A stretch of 64,000 nucleotides of DNA, taken from positions 1 to 64,000 of the forward strand of contig JASWJB010000088.1 of NCBI GenBank assembly GCA_032433595.1. Reading direction: 5' to 3'. Positions 24,530-35,901 of the stretch are shown piece after piece; positions within the stretch are counted from its first letter, which is position 1; each line of letters begins with the position of its first letter. Under the pieces are notes generated by a model, which saw nothing but the letters and a program-made list of their open reading frames with translations, made no database searches and was not told where the DNA came from. The stretch comes from Conoideocrella luteorostrata. Its lineage: Eukaryota > Ascomycota > Sordariomycetes > Hypocreales > Clavicipitaceae. Position numbers and translations under genes: made by a program.

Positions 24530-26233
24530 TCCGACATTGAATCCCATGATGCCGCGCCGTTCTCTGGGTCTTACAACGAAACAGCCTGCCAGGGCCTTGT
24601 AGAAGGGTGGAACCTGGCTACTACTTTATACGAGCAGTTTATCCAATCGATCCCCCTTTTGTTGGTTCCTATGGCTCTTCGCTATCTCAAAGCCTACCGC
24701 ACCCAGCTGAATTTATAAACCTGTACCTCCAGAACCAAACATGCGCCCCCTTCACCCCGAAGACACAAACTTGCGAACTGGGAAACTACGCATCCTATTC
24801 CATCAACGCCACCAAACCTGAACATGTTGTTGCGGGCCTCGAATTTGCCGAAACGAAGAACGTGAGGCTCGTCGTCAAGGCCACAGGCCATGGGTAAGCA
24901 CAGACAGGCAGTTACTTCCCCAGCTTTCCCCGTTTCACACTGAGTGGTTGACGAAACAATGCAATGCATGTAACTGATGGAGGGATGTGTTGGTTGACGC
25001 TTTTGGGTAACAGCTTCCTGGGACGATCCACCGGCCATGGTGCACTCTCCCTCTGAATGTGGAATCTCAAGACGGCCGCGCCAGACCTGTACTACTCGCA
25101 ACCCTGGTATTCCGGCCCAGCCATGAGGCTCGGCGCCGGCCTGACGGGTGGCGAGGCCCACAAGGCGGCCGCGCCGCTGGGGTACCGCATCGTGGGCGGC
25201 GAGTGCGGCAGCGTCAGCATCGCCGGCGGCTGGAGCCAGGGCGGAGGTCACTCGATACTGAGCTCGGCGTACGGCATGGGCGCCTACCAGGTGCTCGAGT
25301 GGGAGGTCGTCATGGCCGCCGCCGACGACAGAGAAGGCTCGCGCGCCGTCGTTCTCTCGGTGACAGTCAAGATGCATCGCGACGGGCCCATCGGGGGCGG
25401 TTCCCTGAGTTTCGCCAACAACGGCGGAAATAACAACGCGTCGTCGGCGTACTGGCGGGCCCTAGTGCTTTAACACCAGCGTGCGCCAGCGCTTGTGGGC
25501 GACAACAACACCGTCATCTACACAGTGCAGAACACGGGGTTCTTGGCATACGCCATCACGCTGCCGGACCGGCCGTAATCGGCGCATGAAGGGCTGCCGA
25601 CGCCGTTCCTGGATGACGTGCGGTCGCTCGGCATCGCGTACGACCTCAATAAGACCGACGCGGCCAACTAACTGGACCACTTCAACCGGTGCTACGGCCC
25701 CACGCCCTACGGCACCCAGCTGCCGACCACGACGCTCATGAGCCGGCTGGTGCCAGCCGAGGTGGCGAGAAAAACGGACGCGACAGCGGCTTTCGTCGAT
25801 GCGCTACGCCTCATCGTGGCCTACAGGACATTTCTGGTGGACTGTCTCCTTCTCAACGCGTTTCCTTCGCCTTCTACGTCGCCCCATCCCGACAACGCCG
25901 TGTCCCGAGGCTGGCGGAACGCCTTCGTCGGCTGCAACATGAACGCGTACTGGAACTTCACGGCACCCTTCGCGTCTAACCTCGCGACCAAGCGGGAGAT
26001 GGTTGAGCGCTACATCCCGGCCTGGGAGGCCGCGACGCCCGGCGGCGCCATATACCTGAACGAGATGGACCCCTGGTACCAGGGCGACTGGGAAGGGGCA
26101 GATCTACCAGGACAAGTACGAGCGGCTGTTGGGGGTTAAGAGGGCCTACGACCCGTCCCACTTGCTTTGGGGACGCTTCGCCGTTGGAAGTGATGAGTTG
26201 CTGTTGGATGACAGGGGGAGGCTTTGCGGGTAA
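24530..26233 (+). pseudogene. BBE-like FAD-linked oxidoreductase pseudogene
   Basis: Pieces in several frames follow the berberine-bridge-enzyme-like family. The N-terminal Cys-containing part (NYASYSINATKPEHV) leads to LVVKATGH, the flavin-linking His motif. After an intron (GTAAGC...TAACAG, about 24896-25013) come FLGRSTGHGALSL, then GGECGSVSIAGGWSQGGGHS with the second flavin-linking Cys, then the substrate domain and the terminal WGRFAVGS element. Disruptions are clear: TGA where the family has Trp (after GALSL, about 25054), a missing ~30-residue loop before VVLSVTVK, a frameshift at about 25470, stops at about 25576 and 25668, and a further frameshift near 26095. The Trp-to-TGA change is a typical RIP outcome. 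Such oxidases are common tailoring enzymes in secondary-metabolite clusters. Confidence 0.85.
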
Positions 26234-26726
26234 GGGCTTCTAAACAACCTAGAGGTTCACAACTTAATATTGGCGAGACAGGAGTTATAGGTAGTCATAA
26301 GTTGTTAAGTTCACAGACTAGAGTGCTGAATACGTTAGAACTTTGCTTGCGATCAACCGAAACTTGAACATGACAGTATCTAATCTGATCCTGCGCCACA
26401 ATCTCATGTCCTCGCACATATCATTGTTTTGGGCCAAGTACCTTTACTGTTCCAAAGGGCCTTCCAGCTCGCCATCGAATCTTCAAGTCCCGGTCCGGCG
26501 GCATAGATCCCGCCCCGCTATCAGTTGCTCCGCGCCGGTCCTACAAGGGACGCAGTTATTCAGGCCGGTTTGACTACCCCTGGGAACTGTGAAGCTATGG
26601 CTAGCGCCTGGGAGGAGTGGTCAGGTAACGACGAAGCTACTCTAGCCATGATGTCAGGCGAGATTATTATAGAGGAGTGAAATTTACCAGTCTATAAGTG
26701 TGGTCACATTATTGCCCAAACTATGC
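26234..26726. other. short intergenic stretch
   Basis: No gene or structured repeat seen between the oxidoreductase relic and the convergent phosphodiesterase gene. Confidence 0.4.
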
Positions 26727-27983
26727 CTACATGCCAAGAGCCCTCTTCACCTGTGTCCGAGGGGAGCCCCTCACAAGTCCGGTTACTACCTCCCCCACAA
26801 CGACCAAGAAGTTGATGATCAACCACAAGATAGTCTGTTTCGCGCTCAGCCTGCCACCAGCCCCGTCCCGCATCTTACCGTTTGGCGACGACCACTGCTC
26901 GCATACCTCTAGGAAGCGCTTGGGATCGTCCGTGATGACACCGTCCACCTGGTTCTCGAGGCTCCTCACCATCCACTCGTCCGTGTTATCGGACCAGGAA
27001 AAGATCAGCCGGTCTTGCTTCAGGGCACGCCTGCGGAAAGCCAACCCCCGACTCGTTGCGAAAGAGTAGTTGTACAGGTTGAAGTTCAAGTTGTGGACAG
27101 CCAACATGGCGGTGGCGTATGGTGGCGAGAAGGCAATCAGAGCCATCGGGAAACCCGGTAGGTATCGCAGGCAGCCACTAACCCACTCCGCCTATAACAC
27201 CGCGGATGACTCCAATCAGCAAGCGCCATCGTGAAGAGCACGTACATGGTGGCACTCCTTACGTTCCAAGGGCCCAGTATTACCCGGTTCTTCCAGGGCT
27301 TTGTAGTCGGAACAGAAGCCAGGAGCTCTGCGAGCTGTCCCAACAGCTGGGCCTGATCATCGTCGGTCTACAGCCCCCATGTTCTCTGGTTAGTTTGCCA
27401 ACCAACACTCCTCTCCCACGTCAATAGCATGGAGTCATGGATGCAATTCCTCATACCTTGACATCGAGCAGTAGCCAGATATCGTGCTGCTCTGGCTGAC
27501 CGAGATACTCAAGCAGGTCGAGCAGGCGCGGCATAGACTGGCTGGGTTCTTTGAGCGTGCGAAGGGTTTTTAGGACCTCCCAATCGCAGTCGGCGACTCT
27601 GCGGCTATCTCCGAAACAGCGCTTGAGTGTGGCATCCTGGAATGAGTTGATCGATAAGTGAGACGGATCAATAGATGGACTTGAAAGATAAATACAAACG
27701 TGAGTGAGCACAACGACGCCATCTTTGGACAGGTGCAAGTCGGTCTCGAGAGCGTGCGTGCCGGCCGCGACAGCGCCACGAAAGGCGGCCATAGTGTTCT
27801 CGGGGAAGGCAACCGAGTAACCGCGATGACTGATGGTGTGCGGCAGCCGGCTTGGCGTCCCGGAGTGTTTGCGCGCCGCGGCCCATGGTGACGCTGTTAT
27901 TGCATTAGGTTACCCTTTCGTCAATCCAGACCTTCCAATAGTAGTATCTGACGACCGGGCTCACCTGGCAGACTGCTGTCCAT
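26727..27983 (-). CDS. glycerophosphodiester phosphodiesterase with C-terminal membrane anchor
   Basis: Five exons fit without leaving a stop: 27983-27965, 27893-27700, 27636-27457, 27367-27246 and 27177-26727. The introns are 71, 63, 89 and 68 bp, each with GT...AG. The product is 321 aa. Catalytic elements of the GDPD TIM barrel are in place: HRGYSVAFPENT, then ETDLHLSKDGVVVLTHD (metal-binding Glu/Asp and the second His), LLLDVK, a LPGFP segment and DGVITDDP near the end. A hydrophobic helix (ILWLIINFLVVVGEVV) close to the C-terminus suggests anchoring in a membrane, as in the phosphatidylglycerol phospholipase C (Pgc1)-type fungal members. Likely substrates are glycerophosphodiesters or phosphatidylglycerol. 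The start is a 19-nt first exon, chosen because it is the only ATG that reaches the HRG motif in frame. Confidence 0.85.
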
Positions 27984-28533
27984 TCTTCCTTGATGCTGAA
28001 TGTTTTAACCAGAAATGAAGGGGCGGGTGGGCGTCTGAGCTTGGGGTTTGCTCTCTGAGGAATCACATAGAACTATTGTCTGCGCGTGTTTGGGACGAGC
28101 TTTATTGGTGGACTTGAGGTACACGACCAACACCAGTGGCAAGGGGAGTATGCAATTATCATAACGGGTTATTCGCCTATCCATCGTACAGTAAATATTA
28201 ACCTTCTACGTATGCAATATTAAGATATGGCACATTTGCACAGACCAGCCAGTCTTGCATGCGGAGAGAACAGGCGAATTTTCTATGACAATGAGCCAAT
28301 GTGGCGCGATTGACTAGAAGAGACAAATCATTCAACCACATTTTGCTGATAAGCATTGGACATGGGAGTAGATCTGTAAATATTGAATCTTCTATGTGCT
28401 AAAGAAAAAGGCCATGCTGGTGAATTTGGACAACCTCAGTTGCTCTTGTCTATGGCTGATCCTTGTACACTCAGTTCTGTGAACTATTCTTGAGTTTTAA
28501 ACGCAACCCACTATGTTCATTCTCATTGAAAGG
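27984..28533. other. intergenic stretch
   Basis: A/T-rich spacer between the phosphodiesterase start and the end of the small secreted-protein gene. No ORF, repeat or RNA gene seen. Confidence 0.4.
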
Positions 28534-29112
28534 CTACTTCGAAGTTTGCGTGGGCTGGGGAGTAGTACTCCCTGTAGCCGTAGCCGTCGAGCCCGTCACA
28601 GATGCCGTGACGGTGACGGGATGATCTGCAGCATAGCATCCTGCAAATGCAATCGTATCATTGAGCCAGCCAGCGCCGCCGGGCATTGCGTGCATAGCTC
28701 TATACCACCTCCCGGGGCAGTAAGTCGCATAGTCCACCGCCTCAGAGGCATAGCGCGACCACCAGGACGAGGCGCTGCTGCCGTAGGCCGAATAGCTCGA
28801 CATGAGCGTCTTCGGCATGGCGGTGGTAATTGCGCACCATTGCGACTGGGGGGGGAACGCACAGATTGGTTTGCCGATGATGTCGGTGCCAATGGGCGTG
28901 CAGTTGTCGATGAGTTTGTCGCCGTAGTCGAGGAGCGCTGCCAACAGCTCGCCAGTTGGCTTGGGCGGGTCGAAGTACTTCTCGAGCACGGCTGTTGTGC
29001 AGGGCCACGGATCCTTGGTGATGGTAGGGCTGGTGGTGGGAAGAATCGTGTCAAAGATAGATGCCAGGGCGGCTGTGGCTTGCAGGGCAAGCAACGTAGC
29101 GATTGATCTCAT
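28534..29112 (-). CDS. small secreted protein with Thr/Ser-rich tail
   Basis: A single exon of 192 aa from the Met at 29112. The N-terminus MRSIATLLALQATAALAS is a good signal peptide. The mature part has six cysteines, an alternating Ser/Tyr helix region (SSYSAYGSSASSWWSRYASE) and ends in a short Thr/Ser repeat region that could be O-glycosylated. The overall pattern resembles ascomycete 'infection structure specific protein'/DUF7735-type secreted proteins, a family of unknown function; that match is from memory and is weak. No transmembrane helix or GPI signal is seen. Confidence 0.65.
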   Translation of the reverse strand: MRSIATLLALQATAALASIFDTILPTTSPTITKDPWPCTTAVLEKYFDPPKPTGELLAALLDYGDKLIDNCTPIGTDIIGKPICAFPPQSQWCAITTAMPKTLMSSYSAYGSSASSWWSRYASEAVDYATYCPGRWYRAMHAMPGGAGWLNDTIAFAGCYAADHPVTVTASVTGSTATATGSTTPQPTQTSK

Positions 29113-30336
29113 GGCAAGTGAGATGTAGTTGACGATGCGGGAATGTTTGGTGTTGGAAGATGGACAACGGCAGACGCACACGGGTAGCCCTTCAACCGGA
29201 CTGTTTTCTGGCAACGCAGCCCTCCTTCTTGCATGGGAAACGCCGGTATTTACTTCCCTTGAGCGAAAAAAATAATATTCAGGACTTGGCAGCTGGAGGC
29301 ATGGTGGTTCCCGTTGGGGTCCAGAGCGCCACAGACCACTTTTGGTGTTGATCCAGGATAGCGCCGTTCCCGCTTCTTCTGCAGGACCCCTATTAATTAT
29401 AATCTAACCGGCTAGGACCGGAAAATGAGACATCTGCAAGGCATGGTGTCGGCTGCCCTACTGCCCTACAACGTGATCGCAGCTCGAGTGGGTTCTTTTC
29501 GAGCTTGCAGCTCACAAAATGGGGCCGGACACTTGCGACGAGGGGGCCGTAAGCACGGCATTGTCCTAGATTAGAAAGGCTCCGGGCTATAAGGCCCGAA
29601 CAAGCGCGAAGGAAACTCGGGAGTTCCACAAATTGTCCTGTTTCGTTTCCTCTTAGCTATCCAAAACACACTTTAGACTGACCGCAAGTGTTGCCAAGAC
29701 TATCCGCGCTGGCATCAAGGCGGCGAGCCCCAGGACTCGACTAGATGTGGTGAACATGGAAAAAATTTTCGCGGTTCCTCTCTGCTGACTGCCAAGACCT
29801 CCTCGGAGATTGAAAATGAATCCTGCGCGGTACACTACATGGTTACCCCCTGAAAACTAGAAGAGTCGAGATAGGGCCTAAAGTCCGCAGGCAACCCAAT
29901 TGTGGGAGGCGACAGTCACGATGTGTGCGGCTAATGACGGATTCTGGCCGGAACAAGCGTAGTCTGGGAGACGCGGAAGAAGTTTTTTTTTTTTCTTTTT
30001 CGGAGGGGGAGCAACCAGGGACCGTAATGAGGCTCGCTAAACGTGAAGCGCTGTGGGGATGTCCGGCTGTGATGCTACTTGCTAGGTTGAACGAGCTATC
30101 CTGCACTCTGTATGCCTATCATTATCCGTGAGTCCCTGCATGTGGTTGACCCAATACAAGCAGGGGTTGAACGAACCCGCTCCTCATGAGTAAATACCTC
30201 AGCATAGCTAAAAACTCTGTGAGACTATGGCAGCGTATATAATCGCCATGGCGTCTACGCGAGACTGGCTGCCCGGGAGGTTTTGTGTACAAGGGCTAGC
30301 CTTCCAACGTAACAGACATTCTGATAGGACGCAGGC
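29113..30336. other. intergenic stretch upstream of the chitinase gene
   Basis: Holds only short frames without family resemblance. A T-rich run at 29983-30001 and a TATA-like GTATATAATC at 30234 lie about 100 bp before the chitinase start and could be its promoter region. Confidence 0.4.
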
Positions 30337-33300
30337 ATGAGATCTCTCTTGCTCTCGTCCCTTGCGTGGGGGAGCTGCCTCAGCCTTGTGCAAGCAGCTA
30401 TCAACATTGACGGCTCTCACGCAGTCAAGCCTGCAACGGAGGACCATGATCCCTCGCCGATTGGGGATATCGATGCGTACGACCCAGACCAACATGACTG
30501 CCCCTTACCTTGCGAAGACTTTGCAAATATGCATAGCTGGACTCCATACGTATCTGTCGAACGTCTGAACAGATGCAAGGATCCCATGCTTCTGCAATTC
30601 TCCGTCACACAGCCTCTTGATGATCCCCAGTCCAGCATCTACATCCGCAGTTGCACAATTAACGGAAAGAACAAGGTCTCTACCTTCTCAGCAAAGACTT
30701 CGAATGTGGACAACCCCAAAAAGACAAAGAATCTGTACGAGGGCGGCAGTCTTCGCTTCGCGCCAGCATGCGCTGTCGCTGGCACCGAGGTTCGTGACCA
30801 GCTCCAGCTCGCGGCGAGCAGTGGCGGCGGCAACGGCAATGGACGCGAGGCGGCTGCTCTGCTGCAGGGCATGGCCAAATTCTTCAAAGCCAAGGACAAC
30901 TGCAACGAAAAGTTCCTCTTTGCCTATCACAAGCAGACCGTGGCCAGCGTGTACATTGGCGCTGGTCTTGGGAAAACCACAGCATCTTCAGCTCTCGAGG
31001 CTCTCGCGTCGACTCTGCAGTCCCAGAGCTCCGTCGCCAACCACACCGTTGCCGAGCTCTGCAGCAGCAAGCGCAAACCTCAAAGTGTGTTTGGTATCTT
31101 CGTAGATACCTCGGGAGACCTCGCTGCGGTGCAGAAGTCGGCCTTGGCATGGAGCCAGGGAAGCTGTGCTATCGCCCAAGGAGGTGACCTCAAGATGGCT
31201 GGGGATCTGACCGGCGTCAAGGTGATGGACATTGCTGGTGCAAACACGACATTCACTGGCAACAACACATCTACGGCTGCTCAACGGCTGACAAGACGCA
31301 TCCTGGGCCGGGACACCATGTTGCACTCCCGCGCCGTCTGTCGGCACGAGGAAGTTCAATCTGGCGACGGCTGCGCCGCCCTTGCCTCGCGTTGTGGTAT
31401 CTCTGGTGCGGACTTCACCAAATACAACCCAGGCAAAGACTTCTGCTCCAAGCTGCAGCCTGGTGACTACGTCTGCTGCTCGGCTGGTGATCGGTATACA
31501 CCCCCTAAGCCGGACTCACCAAAGCCAGGGGCTGATGGCACCTGCGCAACTCACCTTATCGAGAACGGAGACTCCTGCGACGCATTAGCTAAGCAGTATG
31601 GCATCACTACCAAGGACATTGAAAAGTGGAATAAGGGCAAGACATGGGCCTGGACAGAGTGCCGCGACATGCTGGTCGGGTACAATATGTGCTTAAGTGA
31701 CGGCACGCCGCCCATGCCGCCGCCACAAGAAGGAACTGCCTGCGGACCCCTAGTCCCCGGCACAAAGAAGCCAGCAAAGGGAACCTCCCTGGCTGACTTG
31801 AATCCCTGCCCTCTAAAAGCGTGTTGCAGCAACTGGGGTTTCTGCGGCGTGTTCCCTGCGCACTGCGACATCCATGCACCCAAGGACGGTGGGCCCGGCA
31901 CCAAGGAGAAGGGCTTTCAGAATACCTGCGTGTCCAACTGCGGAAACGAAATCAAGAAAAACTCTGGTCCACCAGCTGAGTTCCAAAGAATCGGCTACTA
32001 CGAGTCTTTCGGTCTTGACCGCGAATGCCTGTGGTTGAAAGCCAAGAACGCCAACACTGACGGCACTTACACCCACATTCACTGGGGCTTTGCCGGCATT
32101 GACCAGAATACATGGAAGCCAACAGTGAACGACTCGCATAAGCAGTGGGAGGACTTCAAGAACCTTGATGCCAAGAAGATCTTGTCTTTTGGTGGCTGGG
32201 CTTATTCCACAGAGCCAGCCACATATAACATCATCCGCTCCGCCATCATCAACAATCGCGAGGCGTTCGCGACTAACCTGGCACAGTTCGTCAAGGATGA
32301 AGGCATTGATGGAATTGATATCGATTGGGAGTATCCAGGTGTAAGTCAGAATAAGTTTGCCTGAGCAGCTCTTTGCGCTGAAATTATGCTGACACTTTGC
32401 CCACTAGGCTCCCGACATTTTCGTTGGTGGCTCTCCTATCGGCCAGAAGAGTGATGGAATTGCCTATTATAAGTTCCTCACAGTTCTGAAGCAAAAGCTG
32501 GGTCCCGATAAGTCAGTGTCCATTGCAGCTCCGGCATCATACTGGTACCTCAAGGCCTTCCCAATCGACAGGATAGCATCTGTCATTGACTACATCGTGT
32601 ACATGACTTATGACTTGCACGGCCAATGGGACTATGGCAATCCAAACGCTTTTGACTCTTGCGGCTCGGGGAAGTGCATCCGAAGTCACGGTAGGCGACG
32701 GCTCCTGACGCGAATGGCTGTATTCAACGCCCAACTAACAGATGGACTCATTAGTAAATTTGACCGAAACACGCAATGCACTCTCCATGAGTATGTCCAA
32801 CTCCTTCCGTATACAACCCGCCAGCTAGCAAAAAGCACTTGAACTAAACTGTTATCTGTAGTTACGAAGGCCGGTGTACCAAACAACAAGATCTTCGTCG
32901 GCGAGTCCAGCTACGGACGTGCTTTCCACATGGCCCAAAACGGCTGCTGGGGACCGGACTGCGACTTTACTGGATCCAGGACTCAGTCTGATGCTGCGCC
33001 TGGAAGATGCACCAAGACCGGAGGGTACCTCTCAAACGCCGAGATCAACGAGATCATCACACGGGGCGACGGTGTCGAGGTGTTGCACGACGGCAAGTCC
33101 AACACCGACGTTCTGCTCTACAAGGGAGACTATGTTAGTTACATGACGCCTACCACTAAAGACACGCGGCGCGAAGACTGGAAAGGCTTAAATTTCGGGG
33201 GCACAATTGATTGGGCCGTCGACTTGCAAGAGTTCACCAACGACGATTTCGACAACTTCCCTGAAGACAAGAAGGAGAATGAAAAGGGCGAGGTATGTGT

Positions 33301-35324
33301 CGCAGGAGAAGACATCAGTGCTGATTCTGGAGATCTTTGTGAGTTTACCTGCGAACTGGGCTTCTGTCCGGAGAGCCACTGCGAGTGCATCACTTGGGGC
33401 AGTCCTTCGTCCCGACCCAAAGAGGACCCCACGAGCAATGCAGTTGCCAACGACGGGTTCGACGTGGACCTGAACCGCCTCTGCAAGTTTGCTTGCAAAT
33501 ACGGCTTCTGTCCAGAGAATATATGCCAAGCTGCTCCTCAGGACTGGACCGACCAGGCGCCCGTGGAGGTGGGCGACGATCCCAACTACTTTGACTACGA
33601 GGAAGCCCGCTGGCAGAACGCGCACCACTGCTTGATCTACAAAGACCCCGAGTACAGGGACGCCAGTGTGAACCAGTGCAAGCCGATCTGTCAACAGGCG
33701 CTCGACGAAGCAGCTGAAGAAAATAGAATCTCCAACTACGGCTGTGTTGGCTTTTTCCCGCTGGCAAAGGAGATCCCATGGGAGCGGTATCCCGGAACTA
33801 AGACCATGGTGGCCCCGGGAGAGTGTAACTGCGACAATATGCTGGTCAACGAAATCGCCCAGTTCGTCCTGGACGCCATGCCCATCATTGCTCAGGTAAG
33901 ATCCGAGCCTCCTATGTTTCACACTGACAGATCACACCCACTGACTAAAATTAAAAATACAACAGATTGGCTGCTACATCCTCATGTCTTCGTTCAAGTT
34001 TGTGCTCGATGTTGGTGCGCAGTTTATCCCTGGCGTTGGAAAAGCTCTTGACGCAGGCTTGGGTACGTAATCTCCGAAATAGATGTCCCCGTCGGACGGC
34101 AAGCTAACACAGCGCATGTTAGACATGGCTACAACGGCAGCACAAATGGCTTCGTACATCTACCCTGAGGAAGAGGATCCCGAGGCTGCGTTCTCTTGGT
34201 GGCTGAGCCCTTGCGGCGGAACCGACCTTGTGCCAGATGACATCAAGAAGGTGTTCAACATTCTCAACACCGTGGCTGACGGTGTGTCTAGCTTCAAACC
34301 GCCCAAAAATATCAAAAAGGGCAGTGGCAAGAAAGGTGACGATGGAAACCCCAGATCCCCGACAAAGCCCAGACCCAACACAGGAGGCAGTGGCAAACCA
34401 GGCAACGGCAAACCAGGCGGCGGTGGTAAGCCGGGCAACGGTGGTATTCCCAACCGCAAGAAGAAGTGCTTCATCCCTCCGGGTAAGTCGACGCAGCGAT
34501 TGGGAGGTGGCCACACGCTCCGCATGTTGTCTTGTGACAAGGCCAGCAAGACGCAGACGACGGAAATGGTCATCACGTCAGTCAAATACGCCAAGGCAGT
34601 GCCCACGCAAATCACCGCGCACTGCGAGGCGAGATGGAACCAAGCCTGCTACCACTACAGGTCCGCCATCAGTGTAAACACACAGTGGGAGACGCTGACG
34701 TGCCCCCAAGAAGCGGCCACTGTCACATTCCGCAAGAACGCCAAGGCCACGGGCAAATGGCTCAGCGAGCACAGCGGGAAGGGGTGGAAGAAGGCATCCG
34801 AGAAGGACAGGGCCTGGCAAGCACCCTGTGACATGGACGAGTATCCGCCGGCCAACCTTTTGGGGCTCAACGATCCTGCCAGAACCAATGCCGGTCTCAA
34901 CAAGAAGAGCCAGCGTGTGCGTCTGCTGCCTCACTCGGAGAATCGTGGCGCGGGCTCCATGTGGAAGGGAACCTGCTTCAACAAGCCGGTGGAGGCCCTG
35001 TCAGACAAGGAATTTGCTCGACAAGTTCTCACCGACAAGAAAAAGAAGTCGGTCAACAAGAAGGGCGTGCAGCAGACTCATGCGACGGCAACGGTCGACC
35101 AATGGCCCGAGTTCACCATTACCTCATGGGGAGTGCCGAAGAATACCAAGGACGATGCCCTCTGGGACAACAAGTGCTGGCCCAAGGGAATCGCGGCCGG
35201 TGATCCTGGGTACACACTGTTGTCACTGGATGACTGGTATGATACGAATCCTCCTAACCAGAATCCTCCCGGCCCCAAGTACAAGTACAACAAGGAGTAT
35301 AAGAAGGGCTCAAATGGTTCGTAG
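30337..35324 (+). CDS. killer-toxin-like (subgroup C) chitinase: LysM2-CBM18-GH18 with nuclease-like C-terminus
   Basis: Six exons: 30337-32340, 32408-32690, 32755-32790, 32862-33895, 33966-34062 and 34123-35324, with introns of 60-71 bp. All phases agree and the product is 1,551 aa. Order: signal peptide (1-20); Cys-containing N-terminal region; two LysM modules (about 332-386 and 398-450); a CBM18-like Cys-rich module (about 468-530, CCSNWGFCG); the GH18 barrel (about 550-900) with the complete DGIDIDWE motif and catalytic Glu at 665; two short Cys repeats (GFCPE); a hydrophobic segment; a Gly/Pro/Lys linker (about 1220-1264); and a final ~290-residue domain with CDMDEYPPA and a MWKGTCF motif, like NucA/NucB-type nucleases. 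The architecture parallels the alpha chain of yeast killer toxins, where the chitinase helps a nuclease enter target cells. Secreted action on other fungi is the likely role. No disruption is seen. Confidence 0.85.
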
Positions 35325-35901
35325 GAGACTTTTGGAGCTGCGCTGCGAGGCTGAAGAAGACTCAGAAGCGAGCGATTCGCTGCGGAGATACATATTAGTG
35401 ATACCAAAATGGTGCATCAATGTAGAAATCAAAATTTAGAGCAAATATATTAAAGACTATAAGAGGCATTCAAAGGTGACAGAAGCTCACTTCATGCTGG
35501 TTGGACTCATTCGTGCAAGTGTGTCCATGCTCGTCCCACGGAGCGGTGCTTACTGTGTACCTGCGCTAGCGTCTTGGCACAGGGGTTTCGGCGCTAAGAG
35601 TCGGGCTAGACCCTTGTAATAGCTGCCTGGAAAATTGCCAGTGCGCTGTAGCGATAGTAGACAGGTGCCTTGGAGCCCCCTCCTCCGCTCAAAAAGTCCT
35701 CGCCCCACTCAAGTCAGAAAATTCCAGGTTTCCAGATTGCAGTGGGCGGGCTGGAGCAATGTATCTCAAGCTTAATAAAAATTTATATACACATTTCTTG
35801 CTCATGTTGCTTTGTGCATTTTCACCTTTCTTATCAGCCCTCTTCTATTTCCTTCTTTTTTTTTTCGAACAGGGTGAAGATAAGTAATTTGTCCCCGGGC
35901 G
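35325..35901. promoter_or_regulatory. intergenic region between chitinase and ankyrin genes
   Basis: About 580 bp between two genes on the same strand. A CT-rich/TTTTTTTT tract at 35848-35866, 40-55 bp before the next start, is typical of a fungal core promoter. No TATA-like box is obvious close to the start. Confidence 0.4.
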
